From Stappia sp. (GTDB taxonomy: Bacteria; Pseudomonadota; Alphaproteobacteria; Rhizobiales; Stappiaceae), in assembly GCA_002722295.1 (NCBI GenBank), contig PBLF01000012.1, positions 84,365 through 148,364 of the forward strand: 64,000 nt of DNA, in the 5' to 3' direction. This document shows positions 17,605-25,791 of this stretch, piece by piece (the stretch's first letter is position 1; the number at the start of each line of letters is the position of its first letter). Under the pieces are notes generated by a model. That model saw only the letters and a list, made by a program, of their open reading frames with translations. It searched no databases and was not told where the DNA came from. A program made the translations under genes and the position numbers.

Positions 17605-18819
17605 TTACTTCACCAGATCACAGGTCGAATCCTCGATCGGCATGAAGGCCTCCTTGCCGGGGATCGTGCGCACGACCTTCATCAGGTCCCAGTCGCCGTT
17701 CGATTCCTCGGGAGACTTCGCCTGGACCAGATAGGCGTCCAGCACCATGCGCCCGTCCTCGCGGATGACGCCGTTCTTGGCGAAGAAGTCATTGACCGGA
17801 TTGGCCTTCATCCAGTCGGTGACGGCCTTGGCGTCCTCCGATCCGACCGCCTCGACGGCTTTCAGGTAGTGCATGGTCGCCGAATAGGCGCCGGCCTGGA
17901 CCATGGACGGACGCTGGTTGACCTTCTCGTAGAAGCGGTCGGCGAAGGCCCGGCTCTCGTCATCGCGGTCCCAGTAGTAGCTGACCGTGAACGTCAGGCC
18001 CTTGGCGGTCTGCAGGCCGAGGGCCTTGACGTCGTTGATGAAGACGAGCATTCCCGCAAGCTGCTGGCCGCCCGCCACGAGGCCGAACTCGCCCGCCTGC
18101 TTCATCGAATTGACGAAGTCGGAACCGGCGTTGGCCAGGCCCACGACCTTCGCGCCCGATGCCTGGGCCTGCAGCAGGTAGGAGGAGAAGTCGGTCGTGT
18201 TCAACGGCGCCCGGACACCACCCAGGACCTTGCCGCCGGCGGACTCCACGAACTTGGTCGTGTTGGCCTCGAGCGAGTGGCCGAAGGCGTAGTCCGCGGT
18301 GATGAAGTACCAGGTGTCTCCGCCTTCGTTCACGATCGCGGAGCCGGTGCCGGCGGGAAGCATCCAGGTGTCGTAGACATAGTGGATGCCGGTCGGCGAA
18401 CAGTGGTCGTTGGTGAGCATCGTGGACGCGGACCCCGCGCCGATGGCGACGAAATCCTTCGACTTGCTGAGGTCGAACAGGCCGATGGCCGACGCGCTGT
18501 CGGCGCTTTCGATGATCATGTCGACGCCCTCGTCGTCCAGCCAGCGGTTGGCGGTCGCCAGGCTGACGTCGACCTTGTGCTGGTAGTCGGCGGACTTCAC
18601 GACGATCGGCTTGTCGCCCACCTTGCCGCCGAAGTCCGCGACCGCCATCTCCACCGCCGCGACGACACCGGGGCCGCCGTGGGCGGAGTACAGGCCGGAC
18701 ATGTCGACGAGCACGCCAAGGGTCACCTGTCCGTCTTCGGCACCCTGCCGTTCGGCAAGCGCCGGCGATGCCATCAGGGCGGCTGTCGCGACGGCAGTCA
18801 TAAGCATTGTCTTACGCAT
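17605..18819 (-). CDS. ABC transporter substrate-binding protein (branched-chain amino acid type)
   Basis: Periplasmic type I binding protein of 404 residues. Seen: signal peptide with cleavage near ALA|ER, the Peripla_BP_6 opening VTLGVLVDMSGLYSAHGGPG, the ligand pocket region around GSASTMLTNDHC and GIHYVYDTW, and TADYAFGHSLEAN. It belongs to the LivJ-like group, which binds amino acids, amides, urea or small aromatic acids; the true ligand cannot be read. It is the last gene of the leftward livG-F-H-M unit, separated from livM by 100 bases. Confidence 0.9.
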   Translation of the reverse strand: MRKTMLMTAVATAALMASPALAERQGAEDGQVTLGVLVDMSGLYSAHGGPGVVAAVEMAVADFGGKVGDKPIVVKSADYQHKVDVSLATANRWLDDEGVDMIIESADSASAIGLFDLSKSKDFVAIGAGSASTMLTNDHCSPTGIHYVYDTWMLPAGTGSAIVNEGGDTWYFITADYAFGHSLEANTTKFVESAGGKVLGGVRAPLNTTDFSSYLLQAQASGAKVVGLANAGSDFVNSMKQAGEFGLVAGGQQLAGMLVFINDVKALGLQTAKGLTFTVSYYWDRDDESRAFADRFYEKVNQRPSMVQAGAYSATMHYLKAVEAVGSEDAKAVTDWMKANPVNDFFAKNGVIREDGRMVLDAYLVQAKSPEESNGDWDLMKVVRTIPGKEAFMPIEDSTCDLVK

Positions 18820-18919
18820 GATTTGTTTCCTCCCAAGGAATGGATGCAGGGATATTTCCGCAACTTTCGTGCCAGCGCGTTCCGCGATGGCCTTTTTCTT
18901 GCGACTTTCTTGCCGGGGA

Positions 18920-19897
18920 TCAGCGGTTGCGGACCAGGGCCCAGAGCGAGGCGAGGCCGCGGGCGATGCCGCCGCGCAGCAGCAGCACGCACAGGACGAA
19001 GATCGCCCCCTGGATCATCATCACCCAGGACCCGAAGCCGGCGAGATAGTTCTGCATGGTGACGATCGCGGTGGCTCCGATGATCGGACCGATCAGCGTG
19101 CCGGCTCCCCCCAGCAGCGTCATCAGCACGACCTCGCCCGACATCATCCAGTGCACGTCCGACAGCGCGACGAGCTGGAACACGAGCGCCTTCATGGCGC
19201 CCGCCAGTCCGCTCAGCATCGCGGAGAGGACGAAGGCCTGGAGCTTCACCATGTTGACGTCGTAGCCCAGGGATGCGGCGCGCAGCTCATTGTCGCGAAC
19301 CGCCTTCAGGGCCTGTCCGAACGGGGAATTCACGATCCGCACGATCAGCATCACGACAAGCACGAAGACTGTCGCGAGGAAGTAGTACATCGTGTCCATG
19401 TCGTTCAGGTCGATGAGGCCGAAGAGGTGCCCGCGCGGGATCCCCTGCAGGCCGTCCTCGCCGCCGGTGAACGGCGCGCGCAGGGCGAGAAAGTAGACCA
19501 TCTGCGCGAAGGCCAGCGTGACCATGGCCAGATAGATGCCCTGCCGGCGGATCGCGAACACGCCGAACAGCGCGCCGAGCAGCATGCCGACGACCGCACC
19601 CGTCAGCAGCATAAACTCGGGCGGGAACCCCCAGACCTTGGCCGCGTGGCCCGCGACATAGGCACCGCCGCCGAAGAAGGCCGCGTGGCCGAACGAGAGC
19701 AGCCCGCCGAAACCGAAGATCAGGTTGTAGGCGGAGGCGAAGAGGGCGAAGCACATCGCCTTCATCAGGAAGCCCGGATAGAAGAACCAGGGGCCGGTGA
19801 TCAGGAGCAGCAGCCCCAGACCCGCGAGCACGATGCCTCCCGCCTTGCGGGACGCGGTCGGGGCCTGGGAATTTGCGGTGGCGGCAAGGTCGCTCAT
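18920..19897 (-). CDS. livM: Branched-chain amino acid-type ABC transporter permease LivM
   Basis: 325-residue inner-membrane permease with about nine hydrophobic segments. Seen: N-terminal cytoplasmic tail, the typical block ASAYNLIFGFGGLLSFGHAAFFGGGAYVAG (quoted here as family signature), GIYLAMVTLAFAQM, and the cytoplasmic coupling region SPFGQALKAVRDNELRAASLG. The start overlaps the livH stop by four bases. With LivH it forms the membrane channel of the transporter energised by LivG and LivF. Confidence 0.93.
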   Translation of the reverse strand: MSDLAATANSQAPTASRKAGGIVLAGLGLLLLITGPWFFYPGFLMKAMCFALFASAYNLIFGFGGLLSFGHAAFFGGGAYVAGHAAKVWGFPPEFMLLTGAVVGMLLGALFGVFAIRRQGIYLAMVTLAFAQMVYFLALRAPFTGGEDGLQGIPRGHLFGLIDLNDMDTMYYFLATVFVLVVMLIVRIVNSPFGQALKAVRDNELRAASLGYDVNMVKLQAFVLSAMLSGLAGAMKALVFQLVALSDVHWMMSGEVVLMTLLGGAGTLIGPIIGATAIVTMQNYLAGFGSWVMMIQGAIFVLCVLLLRGGIARGLASLWALVRNR

Positions 19898-20781
19898 GCG
19901 GTCCTCCCGAACAGGCCGTTCGGCTTCACCAGGAGCACGATGGCCATGACGACAAAGATGACGATGTTGGAGGCCTCGGGGTAGATGACCTTGGTCATGC
20001 CCTCGATGAGGCCGAGCAGGAAGCCGGACAGCACGGCGCCCATGATCGAGCCCATGCCGCCGATGACCACCACGGCGAAGACCACGATGATCAGGTTGGC
20101 GCCCATGTGCGGGCTAACCTGGTAAATCGGCGCCGCCATGACCCCGGCAAGCCCGGCCAGACCGGCGCCGAACGCGAAGGTCAGCGTGACCATGAGCGGC
20201 ACGTTGATGCCGAAGGCCTGCACGAGTTGCGGGTTCTCCGTCGCGGCGCGCAGGTAGGACCCGAAGCGGGTCTTCTCGATGACGAACCAGGTGGTGAGGC
20301 AGACAATGATCGAGGCGAGCAGCACCCAGCCGCGATAGACCGGAAGCAGCATGAAGCCGAGATTGAGCCCGCCCTGGAATTCGGCCGGCGAGGGATAGGG
20401 CTGGCCGGAGATGCCGTAGCCCTGGCGGAAGGCGCCCTCGATCAGCAGTGCCAGGCCGAAGGTCAGAAGCAGGCCGTAGGCGTGATCAAGCTTGTAGACA
20501 TGGCGGATCATGAAGCGCTCGAGCAACGCGCCGAAGCAGGCCACGATCAGGGGCGCCAGCACCAGCGCGCCCCAGTAGCCGATCCCCAGGTAGTGCAGGA
20601 GCATCCAGCTTACGAACGCCCCGGTCATGAAGATCGCGCCATGGGCGAAGTTGACGACGTTCAGCAGGCCGAAGATGACGGCGAGGCCGAGGCTCAGCAG
20701 GGCGTAGAAGGCCCCGTTGATCAGTCCGAGCGTCACCTGGCCGAACAGGACCACCGAGGGAATGCCGAAGATTGTGAACAT
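19894..20781 (-). CDS. livH: Branched-chain amino acid-type ABC transporter permease LivH
   Basis: 295-residue permease with about eight membrane segments. Seen: GLINGAFYALLSLGLAVIFG, the NFAHGAIFMTGAF signature, the coupling helix region TRFGSYLRAATENPQLVQAFGI, and GGMGSIMGAVLSGFLLGL. It partners LivM. It lies three bases after the livF stop and its stop overlaps the livM start, so the block is cotranscribed and probably coupled. Confidence 0.93.
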   Translation of the reverse strand: MFTIFGIPSVVLFGQVTLGLINGAFYALLSLGLAVIFGLLNVVNFAHGAIFMTGAFVSWMLLHYLGIGYWGALVLAPLIVACFGALLERFMIRHVYKLDHAYGLLLTFGLALLIEGAFRQGYGISGQPYPSPAEFQGGLNLGFMLLPVYRGWVLLASIIVCLTTWFVIEKTRFGSYLRAATENPQLVQAFGINVPLMVTLTFAFGAGLAGLAGVMAAPIYQVSPHMGANLIIVVFAVVVIGGMGSIMGAVLSGFLLGLIEGMTKVIYPEASNIVIFVVMAIVLLVKPNGLFGRTA

Positions 20782-20784
20782 GTC

Positions 20785-21531
20785 TCAGACCCCCAGTCTG
20801 GATTGGATGCGGGCGTGGATGTCGGGGGTTCGAAGCTCGGCTTCGGTGGCATGGTCGACGACCACGCCTTCCTCGACGACGTAGTGACGATCGGCAACCA
20901 GGCGCGCGAAGGGGAAGTTCTGCTCGACGAGGATCATCGTGAGACCGCGCTGCTTGAGGATCGACAGCGTCCTGGCGATCTGCTCGATGATGACCGGCGC
21001 GAGACCTTCCGTGACCTCGTCGAGAAGCAGGAAGTCCGCGCCGGTGCGCAGGATTCTCGCCATGGCGAGCATCTGCTGCTCACCTCCCGAGAGTTTCGTT
21101 CCGTAGCTCGACGCCCGCTCCTTCAGGTTCGGAAACAGGGTGTAGATCTCGTCGACCGACATGCCGCCGGGCCGGGTGACGGGGGGCAGGAGCAGGTTCT
21201 CGGTCACGGTCAGCCCGGCGAAGATCCCGCGCTCCTCGGGCACGTAGCCAAGGCCCAGCCGGGCGATCCGGTGCGGCGCGAGAGTGGAGATCTCCTGCCC
21301 GTCGAAGGAAATGCGTCCCTTGCGGGTGACGAGCCCCATGATTGCCCGCAGCGTCGTGGTCTTGCCGGCGCCGTTGCGTCCGAGAAGGGTCACCAGTTCG
21401 CCGCGGCGAACATTGATGTCGATGCCATGCAGGACGTGGCTGTCGCGATAGAACGCGTTGAGACCCTCGACGGTCAGCCGCGACTCCCATGTCGGTTCCG
21501 CTGACTGGAGGCGACCTTGCTGGACGGTCAT
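20785..21531 (-). CDS. livF: ABC transporter ATP-binding protein LivF
   Basis: 248-residue ATPase of the LivF type. Seen: Walker A GRNGAGKTT, Q-loop region GLGYVPEERGIFAGLTV, ABC signature LSGGEQQMLAMAR, Walker B FLLLDEVTEGLAP and H-loop MILVEQNFPFA. The ATG at 21531 overlaps the livG stop as ATGA. The N-terminus is about 15 residues longer than usual (MTVQQGRLQSAEPTWESR). With LivG it powers the transporter. Confidence 0.94.
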   Translation of the reverse strand: MTVQQGRLQSAEPTWESRLTVEGLNAFYRDSHVLHGIDINVRRGELVTLLGRNGAGKTTTLRAIMGLVTRKGRISFDGQEISTLAPHRIARLGLGYVPEERGIFAGLTVTENLLLPPVTRPGGMSVDEIYTLFPNLKERASSYGTKLSGGEQQMLAMARILRTGADFLLLDEVTEGLAPVIIEQIARTLSILKQRGLTMILVEQNFPFARLVADRHYVVEEGVVVDHATEAELRTPDIHARIQSRLGV

Positions 21532-22328
21532 TGGGCAACTCCTCCGATATAGGCCTCGAGCACCTTCGGGTTGTCCGAGACCTCGGCGTATGAGCCCTCG
21601 GCGAGCACCTGCCCGCGCGCGAGCACCGTGATGTGGTCGGACAGATGCGCGACGACAGGCAGGTTGTGCTCGACCATCAGGATGGTCCGATCCCGGGCGA
21701 TGCGGCGGATGAGGTCGGCGACGCGGTCGATATCCTCGTGCCCCATGCCCGCGAGCGGTTCGTCGAGGAGCAGCATCTCGGGATCGAGCGCGAGCGTCGT
21801 GGCCAGTTCGAGGGCACGCCGGCGTCCGTAGGGAAGGCTTGACGCCTCCTTGTTCCGCCACTCGGAAAGGCCGACGCGCTCGATCAGTTCGTCGGCGCGT
21901 TCCGTCAGCGGCGACAGGGAGGAGAGCGGCAACCAGAAGCGCGCCGACAGGCCGGATTTTCGCTGGAGGGCGATGCGCACGTTCTCGAAGACCGTCAGCG
22001 AGGAGAAGACGGAAGAGATCTGGAACGAGCGGACCATGCCCAGGCGGGCGAGTTCCGCCATCGTCGTGCGCGTCACGTCCCTGCCGTTGAACAGCACCTT
22101 CCCGGATGTGGGCTGGTGCAGCTTGGTCAGCAGGTTGAACACGGTGGTCTTGCCGGCACCGTTGGGACCGATCAGCGCATGAATGGTGTTCCGCTGCACC
22201 TTCAGATCCAGGTCCTGAACGGCGTAGAAACCGCCAAAAGACTTGGAAAGCCCGTGTGCCTCGATGATCCAGTCATCGGCGGGTGCATTGCCGGTGGCGG
22301 GCTCCGAAGCGGGCCGCGTGGCGTTCAT
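21528..22328 (-). CDS. livG: ABC transporter ATP-binding protein LivG
   Basis: 266-residue ATPase of the LivG type. Seen: Walker A GPNGAGKTTVFNLL, the LivG-typical GMVRSFQISSVF, LPYGRRRALELA as the signature position, Walker B LLLDEPLAGM and ILMVEHNLPVV. An N-terminal extension of about 25 residues precedes the ATPase core. The ATG at 22328 overlaps the stop of a 21-codon upstream ORF; GGGGAG eight bases upstream could also serve it independently. First major gene of the transporter operon. Confidence 0.94.
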   Translation of the reverse strand: MNATRPASEPATGNAPADDWIIEAHGLSKSFGGFYAVQDLDLKVQRNTIHALIGPNGAGKTTVFNLLTKLHQPTSGKVLFNGRDVTRTTMAELARLGMVRSFQISSVFSSLTVFENVRIALQRKSGLSARFWLPLSSLSPLTERADELIERVGLSEWRNKEASSLPYGRRRALELATTLALDPEMLLLDEPLAGMGHEDIDRVADLIRRIARDRTILMVEHNLPVVAHLSDHITVLARGQVLAEGSYAEVSDNPKVLEAYIGGVAQ

Positions 22329-22390
22329 GGGGCGACTCCCCGACGGCTGCCGGTCGGGCCGGAGTGTCGCGTCAGGCGGTTGGCATCCAT
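22325..22390 (-). CDS. 21-codon ORF translationally coupled to livG (possible leader peptide)
   Basis: ATG at 22390, preceded by GGAGG with an eight-base spacing, the best ribosome-binding site in this region. It encodes MDANRLTRHSGPTGSRRGVAP, and its TGA overlaps the livG ATG as ATGA. The peptide has no recognisable family and no run of branched-chain residues as classic attenuation leaders have. What is seen is the start signal and the overlap; a role in translational coupling or regulation of the transporter is inference. Confidence 0.45.
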   Translation of the reverse strand: MDANRLTRHSGPTGSRRGVAP

Positions 22391-22713
22391 GAGTTCCTCC
22401 TCATGCCGTTTCTGTCCTGCCTCTCTCCGGATCAGGGGGCAGGTCCTCCATGGCAGGCAAAACGCATGAATCGTGCCGCGCCCGCGCATGGCGGGTTTTT
22501 TTGTTCCCGGGCAGATGCGGCATGAGGGGGAGGAGGATGTCGGGGCAGGTGTCCTTCATGGTGACAGGACGCCCGATGCATGGCCGGCTGCATACTCGGC
22601 AACCTTGTCATTGTTGCGGACATCATGTCCTCCCCGCAGACACAATGCCCCCGGGAAGAGTGCCCTCCAGGGAAAGTGCCCCCTAAGGAAAAGTCGAGTG
22701 TGACCCCCCGCAC
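22391..22713. other. Intergenic region upstream of the liv operon
   Basis: About 320 bases with no protein gene I can support. It should carry the leftward liv promoter. Two features stand out: a short GC hairpin with a seven-T tail on the plus strand at 22481-22502, and three imperfect tandem copies of a 13-17 base unit around 22650-22700 (GGGAAGAGTGCCC, GGGAAAGTGCCCC, GGAAAAGT). Confidence 0.5.
22481..22502 (+). terminator. Orphan terminator-like hairpin
   Basis: CCCGC (22481-22485), loop GCATG, GCGGG (22491-22495), then seven T residues on the plus strand. No plus-strand gene precedes it, so it may end an unannotated small RNA or be chance; the stem is only five base pairs. Confidence 0.3.
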
Positions 22714-22745
22714 GAAAAAGGGGCGGCCCCGCGTGCCGCCCCCTT
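22714..22745 (-). terminator. Intrinsic terminator of the thiolase gene
   Basis: GGGGCGGC (22720-22727) pairs with GCCGCCCC (22735-22742) around a seven-base loop. Read leftwards after the thiolase stop at 22805 it is followed by TTTTTCG. The plus-strand side also ends in TTT, so it is partly bidirectional. Confidence 0.85.
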
Positions 22746-22804
22746 TGCCGTCTGTCGCGTGGCGCCCGTGTCGGGGACGCCTCCCGCCGCGTTTCGCGCC
22801 GGCG

Positions 22805-24010
22805 TCAGGCTTTCTCGATGGCGCAGGCGATGCCCTGTCCGACGCCGATGCACATGGTGGCAAGCGCGCGCGAGGCGCCGCGCGAGGCGATCTCCAGCGC
22901 CGCCGTGCCCACGATGCGCGCGCCCGACATGCCCAGCGGATGGCCGAGCGCGATCGCCCCGCCGTTCGGGTTCACCTGTTCGGCATCGTCCGCGAGCCCG
23001 AGTTCCCGCAGGACCGCCAGCCCCTGCGCGGCGAAGGCCTCGTTCAGCTCCACCACGTCGAAGTCGCCGATGGTCAGCCCCAGCCGCGCCATCAGCCTGC
23101 GCGTCGCCGGCACCGGGCCGATGCCCATCACGCGCGGCGGAACACCCGCCGCCGCGCCACCCGTGATCCGGGCGATCGGCGTCAGGCCATGGGCCTTCAC
23201 CGCCTCGGCGGAGGCGATCAGCAGCGCCGCCGCGCCATCGTTGACACCGGAGGCGTTGCCGGCCGTCACCGAGCCGCCCTGGCGGAAGGGCGTCGGCAGC
23301 TTTGCAAGCTTCCCGGCCGTGGTGCCGGCGCGCGGATGCTCGTCCCGCTCGACGATCACGGGCTCGCCCTTGCGCTGGGGGATCGTCACCGGGACGATCT
23401 CGCGCGCCAGCCGGCCGTTTTCCTGCGCGGCGACGGCCTTTTCCTGCGAGCGGGCGGCGAAGGCGTCCTGGTCGGCACGCGAGACCTTGTAGTCCTCGGC
23501 GACGTTTTCCGCCGTCTCGGGCATGGAATCGATGCCGTATTGCGCCTTCATCACCGGGTTGACGAAGCGCCAGCCGATCGTGGTGTCGTGGATCTCGGCC
23601 GCGCGGGAAAAGGCGGTCTCGGCCTTGGGCATGACGAAGGGCGCGCGCGACATGCTCTCCACGCCACCGGCGATCAGCAGGTCGGCCTCGCCGGCGCGGA
23701 TGGCGCGCGCGGCCATGATCACCGCATCCATCCCCGATCCGCAGAGGCGGTTCACGGTCGTGCCGGAAACCTCGAGCGGAAGCCCAGCGAGCAGGGCGGC
23801 CATGCGCGCGACGTTGCGGTTGTCCTCGCCCGCCTGGTTGGCGCAACCGTAGATCACGTCATCCACGCGGCTCCAGTCGACACCGCCGTTGCGCGCCACA
23901 AGCGCCCGCATCGGAACGGCGCCGAGATCGTCCGCCCGAACGCCCGAAAGCGCGCCGCCAAAGCGGCCGATCGGCGTGCGGACATAGTCACAGATGAAGG
24001 CTTCGCGCAT
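22805..24010 (-). CDS. pcaF: 3-oxoadipyl-CoA/acetyl-CoA thiolase
   Basis: Thiolase of 401 residues that cleaves 3-oxoacyl-CoA with CoA; the sequence resembles 3-oxoadipyl-CoA thiolase (beta-ketoadipate and phenylacetate pathways). Seen: nucleophile region [12 protein letters not shown] with Cys near residue 91, [55 protein letters not shown] with the catalytic His, and the final CIGVGQGIA with the second Cys. The ATG at 24010 has GGGAGG nine bases upstream. No other pca or paa genes are in the window, so an acetyl-CoA acetyltransferase role remains possible. A 24-base palindrome lies about 90 bases upstream. Confidence 0.85.
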   Translation of the reverse strand: MREAFICDYVRTPIGRFGGALSGVRADDLGAVPMRALVARNGGVDWSRVDDVIYGCANQAGEDNRNVARMAALLAGLPLEVSGTTVNRLCGSGMDAVIMAARAIRAGEADLLIAGGVESMSRAPFVMPKAETAFSRAAEIHDTTIGWRFVNPVMKAQYGIDSMPETAENVAEDYKVSRADQDAFAARSQEKAVAAQENGRLAREIVPVTIPQRKGEPVIVERDEHPRAGTTAGKLAKLPTPFRQGGSVTAGNASGVNDGAAALLIASAEAVKAHGLTPIARITGGAAAGVPPRVMGIGPVPATRRLMARLGLTIGDFDVVELNEAFAAQGLAVLRELGLADDAEQVNPNGGAIALGHPLGMSGARIVGTAALEIASRGASRALATMCIGVGQGIACAIEKA

Positions 24011-24339
24011 TCGGTTCCCTCCCGGGGGGTCAAAACGAGACTTGCACCTTTTCGACGGCGCGCACAGCGACGTCAACGGGCGGCTTGTGGTGAATATAAA
24101 TTGATCGTCCGGTCGGTCAATTATCTTCGCGCGCGATTGCCGTCGTCCGGGCCGTGCATTCCGTCCTTGCGGCGGGAGTCAACCTGCGGTTAACCAACGC
24201 AACGATTCCCGCGAACCTCACTTAGCGGCTTTAGGGATCTTCAACGCGAACGTGGGAGACTTCTCTCCCGTTCGAGGGAACGCGCAAGCCGATCAATTGC
24301 GATCTTGCGCAACTCTGCCGCATATTCTGGAGGGCACCG
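24011..24339. other. Divergent intergenic region between pcaF and the carrier-protein cassette
   Basis: 329 bases without a gene. Besides the palindrome at 24099-24122 it holds GGTTAACC at 24190 and a small hairpin GGGAGA/TCTCCC (24254-24269, loop CTTC) in the leader of the carrier-protein cassette. The last bases contain GGAGGG, the ribosome-binding site of the carrier-protein gene. The cassette promoter is expected between 24120 and 24250. Confidence 0.5.
24099..24122. promoter_or_regulatory. 24-base TetR-like palindrome upstream of pcaF
   Basis: AATTGATCGTCC followed by GGTCGGTCAATT: the second half matches the reverse complement of the first at 10 of 12 positions. The core GTCCGGTCGGTC resembles the GACCGACCGGTCGGTC-type sites bound by acyl-CoA-responsive TetR regulators in alphaproteobacteria (recalled, not searched). 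It sits in an AT-rich patch about 90 bases before the thiolase start and is a plausible operator. Confidence 0.5.
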
Positions 24340-24597
24340 ATGTCGAGTACCGAAGCAATCCGCGAGATTCTCGCAAGCCACGGCAAGCTGCCCGTCGATG
24401 TGGCGAGCCTTGCCGATGATGCCGACCTTTACGCAGCCGGCCTGTCGTCCTTCGCCTCGGTCCAGCTCATGCTGGCTATCGAGGACCGCTTCGACATCGA
24501 GTTCCCGGAAAACCGGCTGAACCGCAAGACCTTCGCCTCCATCGCGGCGATCAGCACCGCGGTCGACGAGATCACGGCGGCGCAAAGGGCGGCATGA
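24340..24597 (+). CDS. Stand-alone carrier protein (ACP/PCP-like), partner of the aminoacyl ligase
   Basis: 85-residue acidic four-helix carrier protein. Seen: DADLYAAGLSSFASVQLML, where Ser37 occupies the 4'-phosphopantetheine site; the usual Asp-Ser-Leu is here Ser-Ser-Phe. The second half reads IEDRFDIEFPENRLNRKTF, typical of carrier proteins. GGAGGG lies five bases before the ATG. In Bradyrhizobium a small carrier protein of this kind (bll0956) receives an amino acid from the neighbouring aaRS-like ligase (Mocibob and colleagues); the same gene is two positions downstream here. It should be activated by a PPTase encoded elsewhere. Its stop overlaps the dehydrogenase start as ATGA. Confidence 0.88.
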   Translation: MSSTEAIREILASHGKLPVDVASLADDADLYAAGLSSFASVQLMLAIEDRFDIEFPENRLNRKTFASIAAISTAVDEITAAQRAA

Positions 24598-25778
24598 TGA
24601 ACGTGCACGCCTCGCCCGCGACCCGGGATCTCGGCGCCCGGATGCGCCGCGTGGCGGAAATCGCCGCCACCCATGCCGGCGACGTGGACGCCGCCGGCCG
24701 GTTCCCGCGCGAGGCGGTGCAGGCTTTGCGGGACGAACGTCTGCTCGGGGCCCACATTCCGGTCGCCCTTGGCGGTGACGGCGCCAGCGTCGGCGAGATC
24801 GCGGCGCTGTGCACCCAGCTCGGCCATGCCTGTTCTTCCGCCGCGATGATCTTCGCCATGCACCAGATCAAGGCGTCGAGCCTCATCACCCATGGCGAGG
24901 ACAACCCCTGGCATCGCGGCTTCATGGAACGCATCGCGCGTGAACAGCTTCTGCTGGCCTCCGCCACCACCGAAGGCGGAATCGGCGGCAACCTGCGCAA
25001 CTCGATCTGCGCCATCGAGGTCGACGGCGACACCTGCCGGCTCGAGAAGGACGCCACCGTCATCTCCTACGGCGATGAGGCGGACGCGATCCTGATCACC
25101 TCGCGCGCGCATGGCGACGCGGCACCCTCCGACCAGGTCATGACCGTCTTCCTGAAGGGCCAGTACACGCTCGAGAAGACCCATGACTGGGACACGCTCG
25201 GTATGCGCGGCACATGCTCGGACGGCTTCCTGTTCAAGGGCGAGGCTCCGGCGGAACAGATCCTGCCCAAACCCTTCGCCGAGATCGCCGCACAGTCGAT
25301 GCTCGCCTATTCGCACATCCTGTGGAGCGCGCTGTGGTACGGCATCGCTGCCGACGCCTTTTCCCGCGCCCAGGCCTTCGTGCGGGCCGCCGCGCGACGC
25401 TCGCCGGGCTCGACGCCTCCCGGCGCCCTGCGCCTGGCCGAGGCCTCCAGCCTGCTTCAGGGAGTCAAGGGCAGCGTGGTCGCGGCCATCGAGCAGTACG
25501 AGCGCGCCCGCGCCGACGACGACGCCCTCTCCTCGATGAGCTTCGCCGTGGCCATGAACAACCTCAAGGTCGCAAGCTCGCAGACGATCCTCACGATCAT
25601 CAACCACTGCATGCTGATCTGCGGGATCCTCGGCTACAAGAACGGCACTCCCTACAGCCTGGGTCGCCACCTTCGTGACGCGCATTCCGCGCAGCTCATG
25701 ATTTCCAACGACCGCATCCTCGGCAACACGTCGACGATGCTGCTGGTCCACAAGCAGGACACGAGCCTTTTCGGCTGA
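24594..25778 (+). CDS. Acyl-CoA-dehydrogenase-like flavoprotein acting on carrier-bound substrate (predicted)
   Basis: 394-residue protein of the acyl-CoA dehydrogenase fold. Seen: N-terminal helical domain ([34 protein letters not shown]), middle beta domain with [19 protein letters not shown] in place of the usual FAD-binding block, and a C-terminal helical domain ending [22 protein letters not shown]. The family's usual YEGT glutamate region is replaced by NDRILGNTS, so the normal catalytic base is not evident. Placement between a carrier protein and an amino acid:CP ligase recalls prolyl-S-PCP dehydrogenases (PltE, RedW), which oxidise carrier-bound amino acids. Substrate is inference. 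Tandem ATGs at 24594 and 24597 overlap the carrier-protein stop. Confidence 0.85.
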   Translation: MMNVHASPATRDLGARMRRVAEIAATHAGDVDAAGRFPREAVQALRDERLLGAHIPVALGGDGASVGEIAALCTQLGHACSSAAMIFAMHQIKASSLITHGEDNPWHRGFMERIAREQLLLASATTEGGIGGNLRNSICAIEVDGDTCRLEKDATVISYGDEADAILITSRAHGDAAPSDQVMTVFLKGQYTLEKTHDWDTLGMRGTCSDGFLFKGEAPAEQILPKPFAEIAAQSMLAYSHILWSALWYGIAADAFSRAQAFVRAAARRSPGSTPPGALRLAEASSLLQGVKGSVVAAIEQYERARADDDALSSMSFAVAMNNLKVASSQTILTIINHCMLICGILGYKNGTPYSLGRHLRDAHSAQLMISNDRILGNTSTMLLVHKQDTSLFG

Positions 25779-25791
25779 GGGAGGGGAAACG

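Noticed and set aside
22432-22863. Long minus-strand frame through the liv upstream region
   Set aside because: It crosses a clear terminator and the thiolase 3' end, and the product is low-complexity with no family similarity.
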